The notes under the pieces were generated by a model, which made no database searches, was not told the origin of the DNA, and saw only the letters and a list, made by a program, of their open reading frames with translations. A DNA stretch of 64,000 nucleotides, from NCBI GenBank assembly GCA_037176885.1, contig JAWWNJ010000018.1, forward strand, positions 2,232,001-2,296,000, read 5' to 3'. Origin of the DNA: Favolaschia claudopus. Taxonomy: Eukaryota; Basidiomycota; Agaricomycetes; Agaricales; Mycenaceae. Shown here piece by piece: positions 10,540-22,442 of the stretch (positions within the stretch are counted from its first letter, which is position 1; every line of letters begins with the position of its first letter). Position numbers and translations under genes: made by a program.

Positions 10540-10925
10540 GGTTTATATCACCCTTGTAATTATACCGATCTCGACAAAGACCTCGCTATTCTTGCCTATG
10601 AATACGGAGGTGACGCATTGCTACATACGCTGCACAGGTCCCCTTTCGCTTTCCCGACTCGCTTCACAATTGCCGCTTGCGCCGTAGCTCATCTCTCTCC
10701 ATCACTGTGGGCCCGGTCAAGATGATGGATCTTCTGAGGAACATCGAGATCCTATTCAAAGATATTCCTGTTGGCGAGGAGGGAAGAATCCTGCACACAC
10801 TTTCGTCGATGCCGCCCCAACTGCCGAGCTCAATCTTCCGGATAGTCGTTACGAAGTTTCCGGCCAGATACTGTCCTTGGTCCCCTTCGTCGATCAGTCT
10901 AATACTCTCTCTTGCGCCTGAGCAC
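10540..10925 (+). pseudogene. Fragment of a basidiomycete dispersed gene family
   Basis: One frame reads DLDKDLAILAYEYGGDALLH at about 10565 and LHRSPFAFPTRFTIA. After a frameshift near 10675 it continues RRSSSLSITVGPVKMMDLL and IEILFKDIPVGEEGRILHTL. From memory this order (LAYE..GG, then VGxVKMxD, then GRILHTLS) belongs to a repeated Agaricomycete family of unknown function. The remainder is missing. 10271-10539 contains nothing I recognise. Confidence 0.35.
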
Positions 10926-11661
10926 AAAATTCATTGGGTTTGAGTCGGCGAAAGCCAAGCACGCGAATTCAAACTCAGCGGCGTTGCAACGACATCTAAG
11001 CATTTGTGTCAATGGACGGCTGGCTTTACCACTCTCAACTCCAGAAGTCATGCCAGCGCGAGCATTGCTGGATGATTCCGAGCTCTGAACAAAGCTGGAG
11101 TTCGGGAAGGATGGCAGAGGAAGTGGGACGGCAGGGGCAGGTGCAATGGGCGGCAAATCGCCTGTCCTAGTAGGCCTTGGCGTTTGAACGTCGCCAATGA
11201 CGTCAGACTTGGCGACCGGATCCACCGTCTGCGTCGCCATCGAGGGTGGGCGGTCCTGCTGAGGCTGCTGAAACGACGGTAGCGTTGCAGCTATCATCTC
11301 GTTGAAGGAACGCAAGAGCTGGGAAACGATTTTCGTTTCTTCGACCATGAGAGCCGACATGCCATGAACATAGAGCCTCAGCGAGTGCATTTCATGCCAC
11401 AGCTGTCGCAAGTGAAGCCGAAAGCGGGGAGCGACTGAGAAGCGGATGTACGTCGTTTGCGAGCGAGCCGGAATCTCGCGCAAGCTGCTTTATCTCTAGG
11501 GTTGGGAAAGCGACCTGGGGAACGATGCTCTGTTCCATGAGAGGGATGTCGTGGGGGAGATGATGTCGAGTCCATGTTTGTAGCGGTGTAGGGAAGGCTG
11601 AAATGTGGAAGGAGGTGGCGTTGTTCTGCACCGATGGGTTGCCGATGCGTATTCTCACCAC
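10899..11661 (-). pseudogene. Unrecognised gene with one frameshift
   Basis: The frame entering at 11661 includes IPLMEQSIVPQVAFPTLE and IKQLARDSGSLANDVHPLL. It is interrupted near 11397 and continues in a different frame as WHEMHSLRLYVHGMSALMV, then VSQLLRSFNEMIAATLPSF, a Pro-rich region, and CRCNAAEFEFACLAFADSNP. The change of frame has no obvious splice sites, so a single-base indel is likely. I do not recognise the family. An LTR-like remnant abuts the 5' side. Confidence 0.35.
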
Positions 11662-11699
11662 ACAGATTCCTCACCAAAAAGCGGTGGTGGTGGGGGGGA

Positions 11700-11921
11700 T
11701 GTATTATACTCGCGCGGTCCACAGTCTGAACTGCGAGTTTACGGAAGACATACATGTAGTACTGTACGGGTGGTTATCCTCACAGAATTCCACAAGATGT
11801 CAACCGAGCACAACGTCTTTCCAGGGGGTCAATCGCGCAACGCAACCAGGGAACTGGCCGGCCGCTTGTATGGCAGGACCTCTGGCTAAAACCCGTAGGA
11901 CCTAGGGGGAGTTCTCTCCCA
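11700..11921 (+). repeat. LTR-like remnant, copy 1
   Basis: A 222-bp segment starting TGTATTATACTCGCGCG and ending GTTCTCTCCCA is repeated in inverted orientation at 55494-55720 with about 90% identity. Both copies begin with TG, end with CA and have a G-rich, purine-dominated tract immediately upstream (GGTGGTGGGGGGGA here), as expected of a 3' LTR after its polypurine tract. No internal region or matching target duplication was found. Confidence 0.5.
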
Positions 11922-12269
11922 TATGACCGCAAATACTGTGAAACTGAAATGTGCTGGCCGCCGGGTGATTGCCTGCTGTGATCCGAGGCCCGGATGATGG
12001 TGGGAAGTGTGAGCTAAGACAGGCGAGGCACGAGCCGGCTTAGTGAGAGGCAAGGCGGTCAAGGGATGCCGATCCTGCCGCTTCATGCCGGCATGATCAG
12101 ATCGGTACGATTCTGATCGCTACGCTCTCCTGCCAGCGCGTCGACGCTGCAGAGCACCTCGCTCGTCCTCTCTCGCTTCTACACGCGTTTTCTTCGCGTT
12201 TTGGCTCTCGACTTGCTGTTTTCACCTTCCAGCACCCATCTGCCTCGCTCCTCATCTTCCAAGGCCTCA

Positions 12270-12799
12270 TATGGTGGGGGACGTGACTTCATATCAGACC
12301 GGAATTTTTGGAATTTTGACCTGAAACCTGGCCAGATCAACTCGAAATACCCAAGAGTGGGTGTTTTCCGAAATTTTGGGCCGTGGGAACTTTTTGATGG
12401 GAAATGGCCAAATTTTTGCCGGAGAAACAGGTTTTCAAGGGGGGGAAGTACCGTTGAGGTAAAACTTGGGAGAGCTTTTGAGATTTCCAGTAGCTCTTAT
12501 AAGTTTGTTTTGGACCCAATACTCAAATCACTACTCTTTGGGGGCATATTGGGTATTGATGGGCCATCAAATTGCCCCCGGCAGAGCCATTTCGGATCAA
12601 TTTCCCCTTTAGGATGGCCAAATTTGTGGTCAAAATCACGAAAGTCAATGGGGAGTAAATCTGCTCCATACAATCTCTTCTACTCTTCAAAAGGAAGCCA
12701 TTTATGCAATATCAAGAAATTCGGGTGACTGTCACACGAGTTATTAGCGTCACAATGTTCACTGTAAAAGTTTGTCACGAAGTCACGTCCCCCACCATA
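12270..12799. mobile_element. 530-bp MITE with 21-bp inverted ends
   Basis: TATGGTGGGGGACGTGACTT at 12270 is matched by its reverse complement ending at 12799. The outer TA may be a target dinucleotide. A third copy of the end lies at 17160 (plus). The interior is AT-rich and noncoding. Its right end lies within the inverted-repeat arm of the neighbouring hAT element, so the two insertions are nested or adjoining. 11922-12269 shows nothing I recognise. Confidence 0.6.
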
Positions 12800-12812
12800 G
12801 GGGCCACACAAA

Positions 12813-12908
12813 TACGGTTGCCCCACGTGATTTCACCTTTTTGAGAAGATGGTTGAGCCAGATCTTTCATATCTTCTCAAAAAGGTGAAATCACGTGGGG
12901 TAACCGTA
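12813..12908. repeat. 96-bp hairpin, left copy
   Basis: Arms of 38 bp (TACGGTTGCCCCACGTGATT continuing TCACCTTTTTGAGAAGAT, and its complement) flank a ~20-bp loop. There is a single G/A difference between arms. An identical copy in the opposite orientation lies at 17051-17146. Confidence 0.85.
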
Positions 12909-13465
12909 CAGTGGCTAGTGCTGCCGGGAGCTGAGTTGGAGCTGATAGTGCTGCCGGGAGCTGGAGTTAGCTCCGAGCTGAGTTCAGCTCCAACTCGACC
13001 CGTTACCATAAACGGCACCTCGAGGTGATGCCAGCTCGCCTCGCCTCCGCTCCCAAAACAGGCACCGTGACATTTTTGACAGCGTCACTGAGTGACTGAC
13101 GCGTCTACCACACTCCTCCTCCTCCCGCTCACCGACCAGCGCATCTGGCGCAAACCAATCCTCCTATGCCTCACCTCAACCTCGCTTGCATCGACGTCAC
13201 CGGCTGACTGCCCCGCAGGACGCGAAACGCCCCACAAAGCTGGAAATATGACGCAAAGGTGGCGCGTCGGGACAGTGCATGGCGCACTCAGGGTCCAAGG
13301 TACGTGCAATAGATACCTCTAAAATGTCATATATATTGCCCCAATTATACTCCATTACAACTCTCCCTCTTGTGTGAACCCCCATGGCTCGCCCATCCTG
13401 CCAATGCGGTAACCCGCAGGCATGCACTTGCTACATCCAACCCCCCGCGTCAAAACAACTTCACG

Positions 13466-16400
13466 ATGAATTCGTACCCAACCCCCAACGTCTTTGGCTC
13501 ATGGCCTGGCTCTCAGGTGTCCCCTATGTCTCTCCCGCCTCCGGCTTTCATCCCCGGATCGCCGTATCCTCCACCACCACCTCACGCCGCTTTCGGCCAG
13601 GCTTACGCCTTTCAAAATTCATACCCTGCTTCATTCAACACCGTGATACCACCCCCTTCGTCTACGGAACCTCGTGCCCCATTTATCGACGCGACTAATA
13701 CGATTAATGCCGACGTCGCTCCGACACAGCGCAAGAAGAAACGCAAAGCTAATCCCAATGCTAACTCGGCAACTACTTCCCGTACCCGGCGCCGCGTTGA
13801 CTCTAATTCAACCTCCGAACCCGCGGTTTATGGGGTGGGTCCGTCTGGTGCAAACATGGCGGCAGCAGCCGCAGCGTCTGAATCTGTTTCCCATCCCGCG
13901 ATCCCTCCACGCAAACTTTGGCTCTCTGATCAACAAATCTTCGGCATCTGCAGACGATGCGACGGATGTTTGGTATTTCGTTCGAGGTGTCCACGGCCCT
14001 CTCTGCGCCAACTGTCGCACCAGAACCTACCGAGATGAAGGTAGATCGCCCGGATAAAAAGTCTTTTCTCATTTATCATGCGCCTCTGTCCGTGAGTGTT
14101 CCATTGTATTTTATTCGTGTACCTATTCAAGCTAAACCCTTCTTTCGTTAGATTTCCAAAATGGAAGGCATGGAAGAATGTCCTGGACAAACCAAGACCA
14201 TCCGAAATCATCTTGAGGGAGAACATGGTAAAGTTTGAAGGATATGGTCATCTGAAGGGGCTCAAGAATTGGGATATTCTCGCAAAGGCGCCGAAGACTC
14301 CGGAGAGCGAGAGGAATTTTCTATTCCCGGATTCTACGAACGATTGGTTAAGTGGATCGCTGTTGATGATCGGATTGGTGCTATCTCATCATTGTTCTTG
14401 CGATTCTGATATATTGGTTAGTCTCTGGACGTGGTGGATTGTCCCGAACTCCGTGATCTCCTCCTCTTTATTGGGGCTCAATTGGAGGACAAGGACATTC
14501 CTCATCGCACGAAGTTATCAGAATTGATTGTCAAACGGTTCCAGGCCGAATATCAGTTAATGATTCATGAAATACAGGTATGTCATGTTATATTCTAACG
14601 ATTCACCCTCTAATTATATGCGCAGAACTCGCTTGGGCGACAGTCTTACACCCAGGATGTGTGGAGTCGCGAAAATCTTGACTCGCATTTGGGGATTACC
14701 GCGCACTACATCGTCCGAGACGCGAATGGGCACCTTGTACTTAAAACTCGACTCGTTGCTTTTCGTCGATTGGATGGGAGACATACCGGTCAAAATATCG
14801 CCAAAATCTTTGTACAAGTTTTGAAGGAGATTGGTTGTTTGCACAAAGTAAGTCACATAGAGTTGTGAATTGAACGGCCTGCTGATGATCACTCAGGTCG
14901 GAATGATTACATGCGACAATGCTAGCAACAATAACACATGCATGGTGTATATTGCGCAGGAGCTCGCCGTACTCGGAATTCCTTTTGATGCGGAAGGGAA
15001 CAGAATTCGGTGAGTTTTGATGATTTATTCCCGAGTCTGAGGGCTAACCGTGTTCAGCTGTTTTCCGCATGTCGTCAATATTGCTGTCAAAGCCGCTCTC
15101 GCAACACTTCCCGAATTACCTGCTGGTGTCGATTCGGACAACTACGGCACGCCGATTCCCGAGGCACTGAAGCAGGATGTCGGGTATTGGGAGGCGCTAA
15201 GAAAAAATCCAGTCAAACAAACTCGGACACTCGTTACATCGTGCCGAGCGTCTGGTCAACGACGGGATAATTTTAAGGAGACGATCGAACGTGGCAACGA
15301 GGAGGGCGGCTTCGGCGAACCCGCCTTGAAGCTGCGCGTCATACAGCTCTTGCAAGATGTCGACACGCGTTGGTCGGCTACGTTCTTGATGATAGACCGG
15401 TATCTTGAGCAAGATTTGGTTTGTTCTATTGTTTTTTTCTTGCTGGTAGGGATTGAATTTGACTTGCAATTTCGTTCAGGCTGTTGAGGCATTTCTCGAC
15501 GACCCAATGCAAGTCGAGATTTCAGATGACCGACTCGATCCGATCGCCAAGACTGTGCTCGTCGACATTCGGCGCTTTTTACAGGTCCCACATCTTGTCC
15601 AGGAGATAGTATCTGCGGAGAAAGCGCCTACCCTGTCCTATGTGCTCCCACTCTATGAGCAGCTCATTGCCGCACTCAAGCTTCTTGCTCGAGAGCTCCC
15701 GAAAATCAGTCTCGGTATTAACGCCGCTGTCGATAAATTCACCGAATACCTCGGGATGTCTCGGCGCACTCGAATTTACGCGCTGGTCATGGGTAAACAC
15801 TTCGCTCTTCTTCACCTCATTCGCTTCAACCACTCATATTATTTCTCAGTTTTAAATCCGACAACAAAACTTCAATGGCTCAGGGATAACTGGTCCCCGT
15901 CAGATGCGGAGGAAGCCAGAACTTGGATACGTGCAGCAGTGCGTCCTAAATCTTCCCATTATTGCACTACTGACAAACTACCAAGATGCTGGAGTACCTC
16001 CGAGAGTTCCGCACTAACCAGAACTCTGCAAGCACTGCCCAGATTCCTTTAACTGCCAGTCGCCGCGCTGTTCACACGCCGTCCTCGTCCCACGCCGCTC
16101 GTGCACAGAAATCTGGTTTTGCAAAACTGGGTGCTCTTGTAAAAGAGCTCTCTGCTTCCGACATTGAATCTCCACCAAGCAGTCAAGATTCACAGCCGCT
16201 TTCGGAGGAAGAGCAAGCCGAGGCGGAGCGCCGGGCGGCTGCCGAAGATGAGCAGATTGTCGACACGGAGCTGAATGAATATGAGAGGGAGGGCCTTCTG
16301 GGTGGATCGGATCCAGAATATGAGGACCTCGACCTGCTTCGCTACTGGGAGGTGAGTTTCGAGTATTCTTTGTGATTGTGTTGGTTTCTAAATTGTTACA

Positions 16401-16737
16401 GGCTCGCCAGTATCGGTTCCGGCACCTATTTCACGTGGCGGTCGATGTATTGCCTGTTCAGGCTTCAGCGGTACCATGCGAGCGTGTTTTCTCTTCGAGC
16501 AAGGACACAGATGCCTCCCTACGCAACAGTCTCTCCCCCGAGATGATGGAAATGCTCCAGATTCTCAAATTTATTTATCGACAGGATCGCATCAAATTTT
16601 GCGACGAGTTAGTCGTAACCGAGGAAGATCTGTCTGTTGTTGATATTGACCCTGATGTAGCAGAAAGGTTGATTGCGGCAGGGCGTACTCAAGAGCTTAA
16701 GGATCTTATAGAATCTTCCTGGGCTTCGCCCGTTTGA
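13466..16737 (+). CDS. hAT-family transposase, apparently intact
   Basis: About ten exon blocks separated by short introns can be followed without internal stops. After a Pro-rich N-terminus comes a BED-type finger region (DDATDVWYFVRG, then CPGQTKTIRNHLEGEHGK near 14170-14230). The RNase H-like catalytic core follows (SYTQDVWSRENLDSHLGITA near 14640, GMITCDNASNNNT near 14900, RCFPHVVNIAVKAAL near 15060, QDVDTRWSATFLMIDRYLE near 15360). The C-terminal hAT dimerisation domain is complete (YRFRHLFHVAVDVLPVQASA, then CERVFSSSKDTDASLRN). The start at 13466 (MNSYPTPNVFGSW) is chosen as the first ATG in the long frame; a short upstream ATG at 13384 is in another frame. Exact exon borders near 13830-13930 are unresolved. 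The gene lies centrally between the 194-bp inverted repeats, so it is very likely their transposase. Confidence 0.8.
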
Positions 16738-17050
16738 TTTTTGCGTTGTATTCACTTGTATGATCATTGTGCTTTGTATTGTTCCATAATTTACTCATAA
16801 ACTGTATAGTCTTTTATTGTCCATATGTTTATTATACTTTTTGGAGAATTGTACCACATTTTTGAGGTGCATACGAGGTCAAAACAATGCAATGTAGCTC
16901 GAAACGAGGAGACGGGGGACCGTGGGACGGAAACTTCCGTTTATGGATGTCAGCTCCAAGCTGCCTCGGCCCAACTCCGAGCTCGAGCGAGCTGATGGGC
17001 AATCACCTCGAGCTCAGCTCCAACTCAGCTCCCGGCAGCACTAGCCACTG

Positions 17051-17146
17051 TACGGTTACCCCACGTGATTTCACCTTTTTGAGAAGATATGAAAGATCTG
17101 GCTCAACCATCTTCTCAAAAAGGTGAAATCACGTGGGGCAACCGTA
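17051..17146. repeat. 96-bp hairpin, right copy
   Basis: This is the mirror-image partner of the hairpin at 12813-12908. It abuts the CAGTG end of the hAT element at 17050 and is followed by TTTGTGTGGCCCC, exactly as on the left side. Confidence 0.85.
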
Positions 17147-17207
17147 TTTGTGTGGCCCCTATGGTGGGGGACGTGACTTCGTGACAAACTTTTACAGTGA
17201 ACATTGT

Positions 17208-18200
17208 ACTGTACACATTCCCGTGGTTAGAATGGATTCGTACCAGAGCTTCTTGTCTTGTAGAAAGTGCTCGAGTTATGAGTCAAGTGATTGGTTTCTG
17301 TAATGGCTGAATTTAACATGCCAGCGGTCGCAGGCCTCAGTGACAACCCTACCGTTCACCATTCGCAGATAGAGTATTAAATCGGATTTGTAAGATTGGG
17401 CCGGCCCACATCACCTTTACGAGCCTCAGGTCGTTATGTACAGCGTCGGGCCTGGAAAGTACTTGGGGCATACTCACGGCCCACGGGAAACTTGAAAGAC
17501 GCTGGGGCCAGTATTCTCGTCAGCAGGGTCGTCAAAAAGGTCGTCGCGCGACCCATCACGCAAACGTGGTGCTCTGCGCGCGCGGCTTCAATCTCGTCCA
17601 TCTCGACGTTCACAGCACCCTTGCGGTTGCGATTCCTTCAAGGTAAGACATTAGCGCTTCCGACAGTTGCGGCGAAATCAATTTACTTACCAAATATGGA
17701 ACTTCCTATCAAACCCCTTGCGGCGGGGACCGGGCGCGGATGCGGGCGCGTACCCTCGCGTACAGTGTCAATTAGAAATGGTGTGCTTCAACTTCAAGTT
17801 GTTGACCACCGTGACACGACACATTGTGACATAATGTCACAAATGTGACGGTCTTGCTGGCAGCCGTCTTCACCAAGTCCCGCGTTTGCACTAGTGCCGC
17901 CTACCTCTGTCAGTGTCATATTTCGTCAGTTCGGAAGCCTCCTCGCCGCATATTGCTTCTGTCTTTGGCCCCGCCCAGCGCTGTACTTCTGTCTTCGAGA
18001 CCCAGCGCGGTACTCAAGCCACTTATCTTTGTCACTACACATGAACAGCTGAAAGGCTCATTAGGCCCCATGTTCTCTTCATTTTTCTCGCCGACCCAGA
18101 AATGCTTCTAACACCGGCTTCTCAGTTGGCTACCTCAAACATTTCTCAATTCTGCCATATCATCGCGTTCCACCGTTTTTGAGACCGTCACCCTCTTCAG
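17208..18200. other. No gene recognised
   Basis: Only short ORFs without recognisable motifs occur (for example 17396-17848). A cluster of GTGAC/GTCAC words lies near 17810-17850. The end at 18200 has a good acceptor (TTCAG) just before the Gag frame. Confidence 0.4.
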
Positions 18201-19304
18201 GACGAAGAAACGGATGATATTCCTGAAGCTAAAAGGGAACCAGAGGCAGAGAAAATTTCGAAGCCGGAGAAAAATTCGCGTCGTACCACCGTCGAAGAAG
18301 TCACAGACGAGGATGATTTAAATTATGAAACAGCTCGCGAGGATGCGGCTACACTTCCTAGATCATCCCGCCATTCAACGGGTTTTGGAACATCATCCAC
18401 GCCGGTGTCGAAATTTCATCCCGCGCTTGCTCCGACGTACTCCAGGTCTGGAGTAAAATACCGTCAAGCTTCTCGTGACGCGACAAACTTTGCCCGCGAA
18501 GCTTCGCCAGCATCCATGTCAGGTTTTGGATTTAGGATCCGAAATTCCGCCGACCTCCCTCGAAGGGATGATGAGTCTGGGGCTAAACAACGTGTCAGAA
18601 GATCGGAAGGAGACTACCCTGGGGATTCAGACAGCTCGGATTCCAATGACGATATGGATAAAGGAAAATCGAACCGTGGGAACTCAGACCGCTTACCGCC
18701 GGACAAACCATCGCCATCAAACAAAAATCTGACGGAAGGACCTCCAGACGACCCTAGTGACGATTCCGACGACTCAGAGCATGACAAGAATACACCACTT
18801 CCCCGCGCATACAATTTCCCCAAACGAAAAATCGTTCGCTCGAACTTACAGGATGAGAGGCGCTATTTTGATTTGCGATTCAAAGACGCGGACATTCCGA
18901 AATGGGACGGAAACCCTGACAATTTGTCTCGTTGGATCCAGGAAATCAATCTCTTCGCAGAGGATGGAGCGAGATCTTGGAAGCAACTCGGAACAATTGT
19001 TCCCCGTGTTCTTACTGGTGCCGCAAAGAGTTGGTACTTCAGTCTGGATATCAAATATCAGCGGAAAATTCGTCAGAACTGGGATACGATGCGCCAAGCA
19101 ATCGCCGACTTCTTCCTCACGAGCAAGTGGCATGAGAAGACGCGGGCGAGAGCTCTGCGCGCGAAATATCGGGAGGAAAACTTTTTGCACGAAAAGCCAA
19201 CAGAATATCTCATTCGCAAGCGCGAATTGATTGCCGTCGTCTATTCCTTCGAGGACGCCTCTGTCATCTCGGAAATAATGAGCGGCGCACCTCGTTCCTG
19301 GTGA
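18201..19304 (+). pseudogene. Gypsy-type Gag, 5' and 3' incomplete
   Basis: An open frame of about 367 residues runs from 18201 with no ATG at its start; 18405 is only a GTG. It is acidic and Ser-rich (GDSDSSDSNDDMDKGKS) and then enters a retroviral-type Gag core (KWDGNPDNLSRWIQEINLFA, LTGAAKSWYFSL, NWDTMRQAIADFFLTSKW, KPTEYLIRKRELI). It stops at RSW followed by TGA where the Gag should run on to its zinc knuckle. Pol is absent downstream. It is best read as a truncated Ty3/Gypsy Gag, probably entered through a splice site or cut at its 5' side. Confidence 0.65.
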
Positions 19305-20603
19305 AACGCGCGGTATGAGCTTGCGGGTGAAAGAGAATATCATCCAACAAACACAACACACAACCCAATACACTGCACGCGCAAGTTCGGGGCTCCATGC
19401 ACAGGAAATGCATGTGGCAACCCAAACGATCGTCGGTAGGCGATGAAGAGGAGTATATAAATGATGAAATTGATGTGCGCTCGCCAGCGAGCTCGTTAAT
19501 CTTGACACTGAAGGGAATCTTTCCCACCATCGTGTAATCCAACCCAAGCTCAAATCCTTCAACTTCATCGTCTTCAAAACATCCTCCAAACCAAATCCAG
19601 ATCCAAACCAAATCCCGTATCGTTCCGTTCTCGTTCCCGTTCCCGTTCAAAATCCAATAAACCAACCCAGCCAAAACCAAAACAACCAACACAACTCCGA
19701 AGAACGACCAGATCGTTCCTGCTCCGGGTTTGCACGCAACGACGTACAATCGATCCATAGGTGAGCAGGGTTCTGACATTCAACTTCCGTTGTTTACCGA
19801 TCAAACGACAAAGCAGAAATTAGAAGAGAGAGAGAAATTCAACTCATTGAAGGGAAGTGGGGTGTAAATTCATTGTCTACTGTACAAAATCGCGCGGCCT
19901 TATATACCCCTAACCCTAACCTTAGGATACATCCCCTTCCGACGTGTCTTTCTCCCTTTCTCGCACAGAACACGTAGGACGCGATGTGTTCAATATGTGA
20001 CCATCACGCCACACGTGACCGTTACCGTGACAAAATGCCTTTCTTTCCGCTACCACCATGTCCTCCCGCAGTCCCTTGCACATATCTTCCTTCTACGGCG
20101 CTTCATCAAGCTCGACTATACTCCGGATCCTCAAATCAGAAAATCTCAGTGATTTCCGAAGCTTTCAGCCTTGGACTGGCACCCGCTCATCACTGGTGCA
20201 CCGTACTTGATACGCAAAAAATTGCAACAGTTGTGGAATTCCATGCTGCTGTTGCGTTCCACGAGGATACTCTGCTGGACTTGGGTGCCGAATCGACCGA
20301 TGCAACTTACAAGAGCACCCGCGACGATGAAAAATAGATTCGCTCCTCACAATCGTGGACTGGGGGGGATATGTCATGGATTACAGATAAACGAGGAATC
20401 ACGATCGTAAGTCTCACCTTGTTCCTATTTCCATCTTGCTTTGTACATTACATTCCACTCTCCATTTCTCTTTCTCTCTCACCATTCTCCTCGTTCCTAG
20501 ACTTGACATCATTATCGACTTCATCCCGCTACGTCTCACGTACCTAAAATGTATAAAAGCCTTACTCGAAGCGCTTGAATATTATCTTTCATCTACATTC
20601 AAC
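19305..20603. other. No gene recognised; two telomere-like units
   Basis: Short ORFs follow the Gag stop, including a Pro/Asn/Gln-rich reading at 19551-19770. CCCTAACCCTAACC occurs at 19908-19921, only two units, so it is not a telomere. A small plus-strand ORF at 19984-20337 has no recognisable motif. A TATAAA-type box lies at 20572. Confidence 0.4.
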
Positions 20604-21101
20604 TAGTCTGTAGTTTACCGCGCGACAGCTGTCAGAAGGGTCGGCTTATTATGTAAACATTTGGAAATGGAAAGAGTTTCCCACCTGCCATTTCCACTAT
20701 ATTCCAGCGGCAACGTCAATTCTTCCTTGATTCCATATGAGATATAGTCTAGGAGAGCTGTATTAACACTCCTGCTAGTTTAGAATGCTTGATTTTAGCT
20801 GAGGAAAGCACTAACCTCCAAATTTGCGCTAATTTACAGCCAACCGGCATTAGCCGAAGCAATTTTGATTTCGTCCGTTTCTCCACCTTTTTACTCCTTT
20901 GAAGCGCGTAGGTCGATGAGACGAAGGTCAAGAATATGATGGTAGGTCCAAAATTTTAAATAACGTGCGCTATGAGCTACATCGACGCGTCGTGTTTTGA
21001 TGATTAGGTCCCTCCAGCCGGTGATCAAAGGAAACTGACAGACCACAACACACCGCAGGTACGAGGACTTTAGTGTTGTTCCGTCTGTTTACAAGAGACT
21101 A
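20604..21101 (+). mobile_element. Structured non-autonomous element, copy 2
   Basis: This 498-bp element starts TAGTCTGTAGTTTACCGCG and ends TTTACAAGAGACTA, the same ends as the copy at 5147-5727. It has its own perfect 9-bp duplication, ACATTCAAC, at 20595-20603 and 21102-21110. The 3' hairpin (21035-21090) keeps the loop ACCGCAGGTACGAGGA and the outer pair ACAGAC/GTCTGT, but the middle stem is ACAACAC/GTGTTGT rather than ATTATAATAC/GTATTCTAAT. The interior is diverged and noncoding. Confidence 0.8.
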
Positions 21102-21159
21102 ACATTCAACCCACTTGTGTGCTGCGCACTCCAAACTAAGCTATCTGCTTCCCTCTTCA

Positions 21160-21232
21160 AGCATCCAGTAAAGCTTCGCGCTACTGGATCGCTTCGGTAC
21201 TCGCCGAATAAGTAAAGCTTCGCGCTACTTAC
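21160..21232. repeat. AGTAAAGCTTCGCGCTACT repeat
   Basis: AGTAAAGCTTCGCGCTACT occurs twice about 40 bp apart (near 21167 and 21211), each an imperfect palindrome. Function is unknown. Confidence 0.5.
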
Positions 21233-21350
21233 CTCGGCTCGGGATTTGCCGCCAACGGATTTCAAACGGACTCTTGAGGACTGTCCCAATCCTTAACAGA
21301 TACGTTTGAACGACTATCTTCAAAGGAGTATATAAAGTCTTGTTACGAGA

Positions 21351-21614
21351 CTACTTCCATCGCTGCCAGAGAAAAGAACAGGTCCGGCGCGTGATTCGGG
21401 AGGTACGGCTTGATTCACAGCCAAACTCCAGCTCGAGATCGACTAGACGGCAGGGATATGCAAGCCTACGAAGGAGCATGCAAAGAGCGGTGACCCGATC
21501 CTCTTTGATGCCCGTTTGCGGGCATTCAACTATCTCTGGCAGCTCAAGAGCATCTACAAGAGCAACTACTTCGGCGCGAGTGAATCTGAGAAATATTACG
21601 GACTGTAGGAACAA
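21351..21614 (-). pseudogene. PIF/Harbinger-type transposase N-terminal scrap
   Basis: The 87-residue reading contains FTRAEVVALVDALELPE, then EDRVTALCMLLRRLAYPCRL and DLELEFGCESSRTSRIT. LCxLLRRLAYP followed by a DL..xFG..xxxxSxI segment is the helix-turn-helix region ahead of the DDE domain in fungal Harbinger/DDE_4 transposases. The DDE core itself is not present nearby. Inference is from motif order only. Confidence 0.55.
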
Positions 21615-21869
21615 TTAAAATGACCGCAAAGCGTACCTGAACTGGTCAAGCCACGCCTGGCGAGTGAGTGCCGTCAAGTCGACTCGTGGCGGCATGGTAC
21701 GAGAGATATCTGGGTCAATTTCGTCCTATTCATCGACAATGACCTTCAGCAGCTTTGTGAAACGGATTCGGGACTCTAAGAGGGCGATCTGAGTCGAGGG
21801 CATAGTGTTCGAATTCTGAGGCAGAGACTATCGATTAATCGACGATAAATATATGAGGCTGCATTGTAG

Positions 21870-22442
21870 GGCTTATGTACTATGTCTGTGGTTACGGAGA
21901 ATTAATCAAGTTTTCAAGTTCAAGAAAGAGAAGAAAAAAGGGGGGGAAAAGGGAGAGATTCAGAGATACCTCTGTATGAATGTCCCCAAATTTCAGAGCT
22001 CTAAGTTTGCCGCAGCGAGTGCAGATTACAATTCAGCGTCTTGATTTCATCTTGATTATTTTGCCATATCGAGTAAAGATCAAAGAATTCAAGACTATGT
22101 CTATTCGGGTTTGCGTCCCAAAACGACATAGGACACAGCCAATGGTATTCAAGATTGGTAACCGGCAAATGCCGCCATCAACTGCCAGCTCTCGCTTTCC
22201 CGTGCCGCAACTCCGTCGCGTCTCTCAGCCCTCGCCGGTCGCGTCCCTCACTTCCTCCTCTCATCTTGTCTGTGGATCCCCATCTCCCTGCTGCTTCTTG
22301 GTTTCTGTTCTCCTTTAGCCTTTCAATACTGGTGCTTTCGAGACTGACGGCAACAATAAACTCTGTGAATAGAATTGACATCTGACTCTCGCCTCGTCTT
22401 GTCTACACACATCGGAAGTTCGATCTTCGAGCCTTGAAGAAC
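21870..22442 (+). repeat. ~570-bp direct repeat, copy 1
   Basis: Starts GGCTTATGTACTATGTCTG and ends CCTTGAAGAAC. A second copy in the same orientation lies at 27384-27941 at roughly 80% identity with several gaps. Both contain CAAGACTATGTCTATTCGGG and AATAAACTCTGTGAAT. The two copies bracket the large gene at 23009-27383. TG/CA ends can be picked only by ignoring a few shared bases, so LTR status is unproven. Confidence 0.75.

Larger units (their letters stand above)
12752..17207 (+). mobile_element. hAT transposon with 194-bp inverted repeats
   Basis: The arms 12752-12945 and 17014-17207 are reverse complements with no mismatch that I can see. Reading inward, each arm holds the GTGGGGGACGTGAC end of a MITE, a 96-bp hairpin, then CAGTGGCTAGTGCTGCCGGG. 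The last is probably the true hAT terminus (12909 and 17050), because CAGTG is a usual hAT start. Just inside lie several AGCTC/GAGCT motifs, like hAT subterminal transposase sites. The 8-mers flanking either candidate end do not form direct duplications, which is unexplained. Confidence 0.75.

Noticed and set aside
19264..19779. Minus-strand ORF with a membrane segment
   Set aside because: It overlaps the end of Gypsy Gag and derives from a Pro/Asn-coding plus strand; no conserved motif.
19907..19921. Interstitial telomere repeat
   Set aside because: Only two CCCTAA units; this length is expected by chance in 64 kb.
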